64,000 bases of DNA. It comes from Firmicutes bacterium UBA1702. Its GTDB lineage: Bacteria; Bacillota; Clostridia; Peptostreptococcales; Anaerovoracaceae. Shown here piece after piece: positions 32,952 through 40,390 of the stretch. The notes below the pieces were generated by a model, which was not told the DNA's origin, made no database searches, and saw nothing but the letters and a program-made list of their open reading frames with translations. Both the position numbers and the translations under genes were made by a program. The stretch is from contig DCJK01000042.1 of NCBI GenBank assembly GCA_002320005.1, positions 1-64,000 of the forward strand, read 5' to 3'. Numbering within the stretch: position 1 is the first letter of the stretch; every line of letters starts with the position of its first letter.

Positions 32952-35498
32952 ATGAAAAAGTGCAGTAAACTATTATGTATTGTTTTGTGCCTTTCCATGA
33001 TTCTCAGCGGATTTAGTTTTGCATTTGCTGAGGATACGCAGGCAGAAGCAGTAAGCTACATGAGAGAAACCGTTGAAACGCTCGGGGAGCACATTGACGG
33101 AGAAGAAATGTTCGACTATTTATCGTACGTCTATCTGGGATGGCGTACTACCGGTGGAAGCTGGCAGAATCAAGTTATTGACAGTTTTGTTGTTGACCAA
33201 TTGGAAAAGGCCGGTTACACACATAACGGCGCAGGAACCGCTGCTACGGATGAAAAAAGCGCAAACGATATGAGCAGCGCAACCGACAAAGACTATTCAT
33301 GGGTAACGTATTATGATGTTGATTCCTTAACATGGGATCCTGAATATGCAAAGCTTGAGCTTTCAGTAGATGGGGAACTGGATGGAGCACAGGCGCTTAT
33401 TGACAGGATTAATGTGGAATCTTACGGTTTTAATCCTACTTCAGATGCATATATCAATCACTACAAAGCCGAATACGGAATCAACAGTATTGATGACATG
33501 TGGAAATGGATTACCGAAAAAGATGCCAACGGAAATCGTGTTAATGTCATCAACGGAAAAGAAGCTGAATTGAACTTGAGAGTTCATTTGGCAAGAGACA
33601 TCTGTTTCACTGATGCAGGCGGAACAAATCCAGCAGATGCAAAAGGTGTAACAGGAGAAGTGGTTTACGTAGGAACAATTTCCTGAAATACATGTAGTGA
33701 AGTAGCAGATGTATCCACATTAGCAGGAAAAGTTATTCTTACGGATTCCAGCCTTAGATCAGCATTTACTCTTGCTCAGAATGTAGGAGCTGTGGCAGTT
33801 GCCTCCAAGGCAAGCTTAAGCAGCTACAGCACTCCAAGAGATGAGAACGGAAACATTTTAGAACCTTTTGACAAATCAGCAAGGTTTGCAAGCGGAGCAA
33901 GTTTAGCCACCACGGCAGCACAGACTGCAACAGGTAAGCCTATTGTAGAATGGCAGTTTTCCAATGATCAGTATGATGCTTTGAGAGAACTTCTTAAGAA
34001 AGCGGCTGATGAAGGCAAAACTGTTACGGCTAAAAACATCAGCATAGGAAGAACTTATGCAATGAATGATTCTGCTGAAGGCGGAAAGGGCCAGGCGGTA
34101 ACATTTGCCGAGATCAAGGGTTCAACAAAACCGGAAGAGAGAATAATTCTCTGTGCTCACGTACAGGAACCTAGCTCCAACGATAATGCTACAGGAGTTG
34201 CAACTCTTCTTGGAATAGCAACACAAATGAAAAAGATGGTAGATGAAGGAGCTATTGAAAGACCTGAAAGAACAATAACCTTTATGTGGGGCGATGAAAT
34301 GACCATGGCAAGGTTGTATTTGAGTTCTCACGAAGATGAAAAGAGCAATATAATCTGCTCAATCGACCTTGATATGACTGGTGAGGATCCTGATAAAACA
34401 GGCGGAGTTATGAGAATTGAAAAGACTCCTGACCCATCTGCAATTTACAATTATACGCTGGATACTCTTCCGTGGGAAGATGGTGCAGCATATGACGAAA
34501 ACTTCAAGGACAGCGACGGAAACTTCGTAAGACTTCCTGATTCTCACACTCTTTGGGGAGCCGGATCTGTCAGCGGAATTTTTGCCGAAGGATACTTCCT
34601 CAACGATCTGTACATGTATGCAAGCCAGAATGTAATTGCATATCATGACAGCAACTTCCAGGTGGATGTATGTCCGTATGAAGGCGGAAGCGATCACTCC
34701 GTATTCCTGAAGAGCTTTATACCGGCTCTGCTGACATGGCATTTCACAGATTATACATACCACACTTCAGTAGACACTCTTAATATGTCAAGTGCAGACG
34801 AAATGGAGAACGTAGGTATTACTTCCCTTGCAACAGCACTTATGATTGCCAATACTACTGATGAAAACCAAGACCTTGCTGTTGAACTGCTTACACAGGT
34901 AAGAAATGCGGCTCTTGACAGATTTGATATTGAGCAGCAGAACACTCTGAATCATCAGATATTCACTAAAGCTAACGGTGAAGATTATGCAGCAGCTCTG
35001 GAAAATGAAAAAGAAGTTCTGGAAGCTTGGGAAACCTGGTATCAGGATGCCTTTATGTCCATAGAAAATAATCTGCTTGATAATCCTTCTGCAGAATATA
35101 AGGCACTGCGCAGTGCTTACGCTCTTGAACTTGAGCTGAGACTTGACCAGGCTAAAGCATTTGCAGAAGAAATGATAGGCGAAAATCCTGGGCATACAGA
35201 CGTTATAAAAGTTGAAGCTAAGGAAGCTACTGCAGAAGCGGATGGAAATATTGAATACTGGTACTGCCAGTACTGCGGAAAATATTTTGCAGATGAAGCA
35301 TGCACAGAAGAAATAACATATGAAGATACTATCGTAAAGTATGTTCCTGAATCCGGACCTGGATCTGTACAGCCTGATGCAGATAACGAAAATCCGAATA
35401 CGGGAGATCCGGAAAATATCATCCTGTTTGCTGCACTTCTGGCAGCTTCTGCAGCTATAGGCGGAGTAAGCCTTAAGAAGAGAAAATACTTACAGTAA
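32952..35498 (+). CDS. Wall-anchored M28 family aminopeptidase, frame broken by one in-frame UGA
   Basis: Read through, one frame of 848 codons encodes an exported zinc aminopeptidase-like protein. It has a signal peptide (residues 1-26, ending SFAFA), a PA-like domain (about 215-330) and an M28 domain with metal-site motifs AHVQEPSSNDNATGVATLLG, WGDEMT and GGSDHSVF. A C-terminal YWYCQYCGKYFAD module follows, then a sortase signal (NPNTGD, hydrophobic helix, KKRK). Codon 245 (33684-33686) is TGA; the same frame continues without any other stop, and no start signal restarts translation after it. The context is S-TGA-N-T-C, so it could be selenocysteine (U-x-x-C) or a fresh nonsense mutation (TCA Ser is one base away). 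The ATG follows GGAAGAGGAA. Family call firm, expression state open. Confidence 0.8.
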
Positions 35499-35535
35499 AA
35501 AATCATAATTGAATTTAAATTTGATTAAGATTAAC

Positions 35536-35570
35536 AATAAGGACCGGGGAACTCCCGGTCCTTATTATAT
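35536..35570. terminator. Hairpin terminator after the M28 gene
   Basis: AATAAGGACCGGG at 35536-35548 pairs with CCCGGTCCTTATT at 35554-35566 around a five-base loop. The T-run is interrupted, but the symmetric AT-rich flanks would serve both this gene and the convergent minus-strand gene. Confidence 0.75.
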
Positions 35571-35593
35571 AGAAAAAACTTCTTGATTCATTT

Positions 35594-36298
35594 TTAAAAC
35601 AATTCCATATCCGGGTGTTCCGCATCAACAAATCCGGTTTTTAAATCACAACTGAAAAACCGCTCCAGTAGAGATGCCAGTTCATCTCTTGCAGCCATGA
35701 CTTTTTCTTTATTAAAATCAGCAAAGCCGTCGATAGGGAAGAAAACAACAGAAGAGTCTGCTTCTATTTTTCCGTGTTCACTCTGCCGCCATGTCCATCG
35801 GCGAGTACGAATCTGATTTCCTACCGCATACACAACTTCTTTTTCTTTAGGAGTTTCTTCAATACTTTCACCAAAAGGAAGAAAGGTGTCACCGGGGCAG
35901 GAAAACCGAACGCATATGTCACTATAGGCATTTTTAAGGTCATGGGCGCCTATCGGAAGCGTATATTTGAGAGAAATAGCATTCCCAAGGTCTACAACAG
36001 GATTTATAAACGGCATTCCTTTTCCCTTTGCAATGCGTGTAAATAAGGCTTCAATGGAGCACATATATTTATTTGGATTGATGCCCAGGGATCGGAAAGC
36101 TTCTCTGTATGGAATTATTTCCGAAGATTCTTTAACTTTGGTTCCATCCAAGCGTAATGCCGTATTATTTATTGCTTCAGATAGTATATTATGTATTTCC
36201 GCACAATTTATGTTGTTTGTTATTCCTTCTGCCATGACGACGCCAAAGCATAAATCAGGAATTTTTTCAAAAATTTCTTTTTCTACGACGAATTTCAT
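35594..36298 (-). CDS. B3/B4 tRNA-binding domain protein
   Basis: The 234-residue soluble protein resembles the B3/B4 (editing-type) domain of phenylalanyl-tRNA synthetase beta chain as a stand-alone gene. Typical elements are PYREAFRSLGINPNKYMCSIEAL, GMPFINPVVDLGNAISLKYTLPIGAHDL and the late VVFFPIDGF. Related free-standing proteins may hydrolyse misacylated tRNA or bind amino acids; the function of this one is unknown. The ATG at 36298 has GGAGGG six bases upstream, so the longer ORF to 36460 is rejected. It is divergent from the DUF896 gene. Confidence 0.85.
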   Translation of the reverse strand: MKFVVEKEIFEKIPDLCFGVVMAEGITNNINCAEIHNILSEAINNTALRLDGTKVKESSEIIPYREAFRSLGINPNKYMCSIEALFTRIAKGKGMPFINPVVDLGNAISLKYTLPIGAHDLKNAYSDICVRFSCPGDTFLPFGESIEETPKEKEVVYAVGNQIRTRRWTWRQSEHGKIEADSSVVFFPIDGFADFNKEKVMAARDELASLLERFFSCDLKTGFVDAEHPDMELF

Positions 36299-36452
36299 TA
36301 TACCCTCCATCATGCATTTTTTATAAATAATTATAAATACCGTACCATACATATTGTCAAGACAATTTATTTCACATAAAGCATTTTTGTAGAAAAAAAT
36401 ATGGATAAATGATATAATATCAGCAGACAGGAAAAAGGGGGATAGAATATTT

Positions 36453-36743
36453 ATGATCACTCAGGAAATGATAGACAGAATAAATGAGCTGGCTCGCAAG
36501 AAAAAAGAGAAAGGACTTACGGAAGAAGAAAAGAAAGAGCAGCAAGTCCTTTACCGCAAGTATCTCGATGCCTTTAAACGTAATCTCAGGGCGCAGCTGG
36601 ATGCCATAGAAATAGTAGATGAATCAGAAGCTGAAAATTCAGAAAAAGGTGAGCAAATTAAAGAAAAACTCCATAAAATTGAAGAAGATATAGAGGATGA
36701 GATAAAAGAAGTAGGAGAAATAGAAACTTCCTTAAAACAATGA
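36453..36743 (+). CDS. DUF896 (YnzC-like) protein
   Basis: The 96-residue protein has the DUF896 helical hairpin in residues 1-55 (MITQEMIDRINELARKKKEKGLTEEEKKEQQVLYRKYLDAFKRNLRAQL shortened in relatives to ~60-75 residues). An acidic, coiled-coil-like tail of about 40 residues (EKGEQIKEKLHKIEEDIEDEI) is additional. In Bacillus, ynzC belongs to the SOS operon yneA-yneB-ynzC; here it is 8 kb from yneA and shows no LexA box. TATAAT at 36413-36418 and AAAAAGGGGG before the ATG are its likely signals. Confidence 0.85.
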   Translation: MITQEMIDRINELARKKKEKGLTEEEKKEQQVLYRKYLDAFKRNLRAQLDAIEIVDESEAENSEKGEQIKEKLHKIEEDIEDEIKEVGEIETSLKQ

Positions 36744-36758
36744 ATTTTATTGAGATGT

Positions 36759-36790
36759 GCCGAAATTCCGACAGGTTTTTCGGCTTTTTT
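36759..36790 (+). terminator. Intrinsic terminator after the DUF896 gene
   Basis: GCCGAAA at 36759-36765 pairs with TTTCGGC at 36778-36784, followed by six T. Confidence 0.9.
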
Positions 36791-36868
36791 ATTTTATAAT
36801 ATCTGTGCAATTTAAAACCAGGGGGAATTCAGGTTTTGTATAACCTGATCAGGGAGAAAGGGTAGATT

Positions 36869-37306
36869 ATGAAAAAACATATTATAGCCGGAGCGTCGGT
36901 AGTAGTGCTTATGGTGATTTTCTGCACTGCAATAGCCTCTGCAGGGGGAGAGGAAGCTGTTGTCAGAGAACTGATTTGCCGCCGCACAGATACTCTAAGC
37001 GGATTTTATGCAGGAGAGATTGATAAAAAGGAAGCAGTTGAAACAATACAGTCCATTGAAAGTGGTCATCTGATGGAGGAGGATCTCCAGAACATAGAGC
37101 TATACTTTCAAACAGATATAGAACAGGTAAGAGAATATTCCATAACAAGTATTGACATTGAAGAGGCTGACGAAGACATAATTTACGGGTATGTTACAAT
37201 TAAATGGAAAGTGGAAGGAATTGATGGTAAGGAGGAATTTTTATATGAATATAGCATTATTTGCAGCAAAGAAGACAATGTATACAAATTAGAGCAATTT
37301 TTCTAA
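36869..37306 (+). CDS. Secreted or membrane-anchored protein of unknown function
   Basis: Not recognised. The 145 residues begin with a signal peptide or anchor (MKKHIIAGASVVVLMVIFCTAIASA). The rest is acidic and compact, with predicted helix then beta strands (EYSITSIDIEEADEDIIYGYVTIKWKVEG), as in small NTF2-like or DUF6715-like exported proteins. There is no lipobox cysteine. GGGAGAAAGGG precedes the ATG. It stands between a terminator and the nifS promoter and shares no clear operon. Confidence 0.7.
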   Translation: MKKHIIAGASVVVLMVIFCTAIASAGGEEAVVRELICRRTDTLSGFYAGEIDKKEAVETIQSIESGHLMEEDLQNIELYFQTDIEQVREYSITSIDIEEADEDIIYGYVTIKWKVEGIDGKEEFLYEYSIICSKEDNVYKLEQFF

Positions 37307-37314
37307 TAAAATGT

Positions 37315-37343
37315 TTGAATAGAGCTCCTTTTGGGTATAATAC
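37315..37343 (+). promoter_or_regulatory. Promoter of nifS-nifU-mnmA
   Basis: TTGAAT at 37315-37320 with TAATAC at 37338-37343 (17-base spacer); the overlapping TATAAT at 37336 gives 15. Confidence 0.6.
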
Positions 37344-37375
37344 TTTGGATAAAAAGTAAAGGAGCAGTTTTGATT

Positions 37376-38545
37376 ATGAGAAATGTGTATTTGGACTATT
37401 CGGCAACGACTCCTGTAAAAGAAGAAGTCTTAAAAGAAATGATTCCTTACTTTACAGAAAAGTTCGGAAATCCATCGAGTTTATATGATAAAGGACTGGA
37501 ATCAAAAGATGCGGTTACACATGCCAGAGAGCAGGTGGCAGACCTGATAAATGCAAAACCTTCAGAGGTGTATTTTACAGCCGGAGGAACTGAATCAGAT
37601 AACTGGGCATTGTTTGGTACTGCCGAAAAGCTTAAATCCAAAGGTAACCACATTATAACCACAAAGATAGAACATCACGCAATTCTTCACTCCTGCGCAT
37701 ATCTGGAAAAGGAGGGCTATGAGGTAACATATCTGGACATTGATAAAGACGGAAGAATCAGCCTCAAGCAGCTGGAAGAAGCAATTACGGATAAAACAAT
37801 ACTTATAAGCATTATGCTGGTAAATAATGAGATAGGAACTGTCCAGCCTATCAAGGAAGCTGCAGCAATTGCAAAAAAGCATGGCGTGCTTTTTCACACA
37901 GACGCAGTACAGGGACTGGGAAATGTAGATATTGATGTAAAAGACATGGGAGTTGACATGATGTCCATGTCTTCACATAAGATTTACGGTCCAAAGGGCA
38001 GCGGAGCACTTTATATCAGAAAAGGTGTGGTGATTGACAATTATCTGCATGGAGGTGCTCAGGAAAACCGGAGAAGAGCAGGTACAGAAAATCTTACAGG
38101 CATCGTAGGATTCGGAAAAGCTGCAGAACTTGCAAAGGCAAATTTCAAGGGACATGTGGAACACTGCAGCAGCTTGAGAAACTATTTAAAGGATAGAATC
38201 ATTTCAGAAATTCCAGATACTTATGTTAACGGAACCATGGAAAACAGGCATCCGGGAAACCTTAATATTACATTTAAATATATTGAAGGCGAGTCAATAC
38301 TGCTTCTTCTGAATCAGTTCGGAATAAGCGTATCTACAGGTTCAGCATGTTCATCAACTTCTCTTGAGCCTTCTCACGTTCTTACAGCCCTTGGCGTACC
38401 TGTTGAAATGATTCATGGTACCGTAAGATTCACTGTGGGTGATTTTACCACAAAAGAGGACATAGATTATGTTGTGGACAACCTTAAAAAAATTGTAGCA
38501 CGTTTAAGAGAAATATCATCAGTAAATTCAAAGAAAGGCTGGTAA
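37376..38545 (+). CDS. nifS: Cysteine desulfurase (NifS/IscS type)
   Basis: The 389-residue PLP enzyme takes sulfur from cysteine and passes it as persulfide to scaffold and thiolation proteins. It starts MRNVYLDYSATTPV. The PLP Lys lies in SMSSHKIYGPKG near residue 203, and the persulfide Cys in STGSACSSTSLEPSHVL near residue 325. The ATG at 37376 follows AAAGGAGC. It is followed in operon by nifU and mnmA, which use its sulfur for Fe-S clusters and for tRNA thiolation. The usual iscR regulator is not upstream. Confidence 0.95.
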   Translation: MRNVYLDYSATTPVKEEVLKEMIPYFTEKFGNPSSLYDKGLESKDAVTHAREQVADLINAKPSEVYFTAGGTESDNWALFGTAEKLKSKGNHIITTKIEHHAILHSCAYLEKEGYEVTYLDIDKDGRISLKQLEEAITDKTILISIMLVNNEIGTVQPIKEAAAIAKKHGVLFHTDAVQGLGNVDIDVKDMGVDMMSMSSHKIYGPKGSGALYIRKGVVIDNYLHGGAQENRRRAGTENLTGIVGFGKAAELAKANFKGHVEHCSSLRNYLKDRIISEIPDTYVNGTMENRHPGNLNITFKYIEGESILLLLNQFGISVSTGSACSSTSLEPSHVLTALGVPVEMIHGTVRFTVGDFTTKEDIDYVVDNLKKIVARLREISSVNSKKGW

Positions 38546-38550
38546 TCAAT

Positions 38551-38997
38551 ATGGCTTTATATAACGATATTGTTATGGATCATTTTCTTAATCCTAAAAA
38601 TGTAGGAGAAATTGATAATCCGGACGGAACGGGAATATACGGAAGCCCCGTATGCGGCGACATGATGCAGATTCAGATAAAGGTAGAAGGTGAAACCATT
38701 ACAGATGCAAAGTTCAAAACTTTTGGATGCGGAAGTGCCATTGCATCATCCAGCATGGCAACTTCAATGATAATAGGAAAAACCATAGAGGAAGCTCTTG
38801 AAATTACCAATAAGCAGATTATAGATGAGCTGGGAGGACTTCCTCCTGTAAAGGTACATTGCTCAGTTTTGGCGGACAAGGCTATAAAGAATGCCATCTA
38901 TGATTATGCTCAGAAGAATAATAAGTATTACAAAGCTCTGGAAGGGTATGATCCGGAAGCAGACGAGGATGACGAACATGGAGAAGTTGAAGAGTAA
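38551..38997 (+). CDS. nifU: Fe-S cluster scaffold protein (NifU/IscU N-terminal type)
   Basis: The 148-residue scaffold is where clusters are built from NifS sulfur. The three conserved ligand cysteines are visible in PVCGD, KTFGCGSAIASSSM and KVHCSVLA. The Asp after the first Cys is also conserved. A short acidic tail (PEADEDDEHGEVEE) ends the protein and overlaps the mnmA start by 20 bases. There is no NifU C-terminal domain. Confidence 0.95.
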   Translation: MALYNDIVMDHFLNPKNVGEIDNPDGTGIYGSPVCGDMMQIQIKVEGETITDAKFKTFGCGSAIASSSMATSMIIGKTIEEALEITNKQIIDELGGLPPVKVHCSVLADKAIKNAIYDYAQKNNKYYKALEGYDPEADEDDEHGEVEE

Positions 38998-40033
38998 AAA
39001 TAAGGTTTTGCTCGGATTAAGCGGCGGAGTGGACAGCACTACCGCTGCTTTGTTATTGAAAAAAAACGGATTTGATGTTACAGGATATTATTTTGATGTA
39101 ACCGGAGAAAATACAGAAGGTAGAGATGATGCACAAAGAGTGGCGGATCAGCTTGAAATACCTCTTGTATCTGATGACGTTTCCCAAATCTTCAAAGAAA
39201 CAGTTATAGATAATTTTTTATCTGAATATTCAGAAGGCAGGACTCCTAATCCTTGTGTAGTATGCAATCCCAATGTGAAATTTAAAAAGCTTCTTGAGAA
39301 TGCAGACAGAATCGGCGCATATTATATTGCCACAGGACATTATTGCAGAATTGTGTATGATCGTGAAAAAGATTTTTACTTTGTCAGAAGGGCAGCTAAC
39401 GAAAAAAAGGATCAGACATATATGCTCTACAGACTTGGACAGGATGTGCTAAGCCGGCTTATTTTTCCGTTGGGGGAATTTTCTGATAAAAATGATATAA
39501 GATCAATAGCCAGAGAGAACAGACTGGATAATGCTGATAAAAAGGACAGTCAGGAAATTTGCTTTATTCCGGAAGGAAAAAGTTATGATGATTATATGAA
39601 AAGCTGTGGAATAAAAGATATTCCGGGAGATTTTGTGGACAAAGAAGGAAATATCCTTGGAAAACACAAAGGAATTTCTCATTATACCGTTGGTCAGCGA
39701 AAAGGTTTGGGAATTGCGCTGGGAAAACCTGCATTTGTGTTAAGAATAGATAGAAAAACAAATCGTGTTATTATCGGAAGTAATGAAGATCTGTTCAGCA
39801 CGAAAGTCATATGCGATGATTATATTTTTACAGCTGCTGACGCGGATTATTGGAACGGGAAGAAAGTTTCTGCAAAAATCAGATACTCTGCCATTCCTTC
39901 CGAGGCGATTTTAACGATTGACAATAAAAAAATTACAGCAACTTTCTCTGAACCTCAGAGGGCAGTTACGCCGGGACAGTCAATTGTCTTTTATGACGGC
40001 GACAAAGTAATTGGCGGTGGATTTATTAAGTAA
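38978..40033 (+). CDS. mnmA: tRNA-specific 2-thiouridylase
   Basis: ATP-dependent enzyme that thiolates U34 of tRNAs for Lys, Glu and Gln using sulfur relayed from NifS. The 351-residue protein has the PP-loop SGGVDST near residue 13 and catalytic Cys residues in NPCVVCN and SQEICFI. TVGQRKGLGIA in the central domain and a C-terminal beta barrel follow. The ATG at 38978 lies inside the end of nifU. AGGATG just upstream and the MEKLKSKNKVLLGLSGG beginning support it over the ORF start at 38891. Confidence 0.94.
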   Translation: MEKLKSKNKVLLGLSGGVDSTTAALLLKKNGFDVTGYYFDVTGENTEGRDDAQRVADQLEIPLVSDDVSQIFKETVIDNFLSEYSEGRTPNPCVVCNPNVKFKKLLENADRIGAYYIATGHYCRIVYDREKDFYFVRRAANEKKDQTYMLYRLGQDVLSRLIFPLGEFSDKNDIRSIARENRLDNADKKDSQEICFIPEGKSYDDYMKSCGIKDIPGDFVDKEGNILGKHKGISHYTVGQRKGLGIALGKPAFVLRIDRKTNRVIIGSNEDLFSTKVICDDYIFTAADADYWNGKKVSAKIRYSAIPSEAILTIDNKKITATFSEPQRAVTPGQSIVFYDGDKVIGGGFIK

Positions 40034-40102
40034 AATTCTATTATATACAAGTCATAATGGGACTACTTTTTTCAGATAATAATTTCTGAAGGGAGTGATA
40101 TT

Positions 40103-40312
40103 ATGCAGAAGAAAACGGGTACAATGGTTACACTGGCGGCCATCGGAACGGCAGCTGCCGTTGCTTACGGAATAATGAAACCTGCTGCAAAACAGCAGCT
40201 TAAACGCGATGCCAGGAACACAGTCAAAGATATGCAAGGCGTAAAACAGGAGATGATGAATGTAGGCCAGGATGTAACTGAAATGGCCAAGAATCTCAGA
40301 AACCAAATGTAA
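40103..40312 (+). CDS. Small YtxH-like membrane protein
   Basis: The 69-residue protein has one N-terminal hydrophobic helix with small residues (VTLAAIGTAAAVAYGIM) and an amphipathic C-terminal helix (KRDARNTVKDMQGVKQEMMNVG). The layout matches YtxH-like general stress proteins, but it is too short for a firm assignment. GAAGGGAGTG precedes the ATG and a terminator follows, so it is a real gene, perhaps co-transcribed with mnmA. Confidence 0.75.
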   Translation: MQKKTGTMVTLAAIGTAAAVAYGIMKPAAKQQLKRDARNTVKDMQGVKQEMMNVGQDVTEMAKNLRNQM

Positions 40313-40315
40313 GAT

Positions 40316-40342
40316 AAGTCTACGGTTTTCCGTAGACTTTTT
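40316..40342 (+). terminator. Intrinsic terminator before alaS
   Basis: AAGTCTACGG at 40316-40325 pairs with CCGTAGACTT at 40330-40339 across a TTTT loop, then a short T-run. Confidence 0.85.
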
Positions 40343-40390
40343 ACTTGTGATATGATAAAATATTTTATTAGTTTAGGAGGAATTTTACAT

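Noticed and set aside
33792..35498. A separate peptidase gene starting at the GTG at 33792
   Set aside because: It is in the same frame as the upstream ORF, has no ribosome binding site, lacks a signal peptide and begins in the middle of the PA-like domain; it is the continuation after the UGA.
40343..40390. A T-box riboswitch before alaS
   Set aside because: The gap is only about 50 bases after the previous terminator, too short for a T-box, and no T-box motif is seen.
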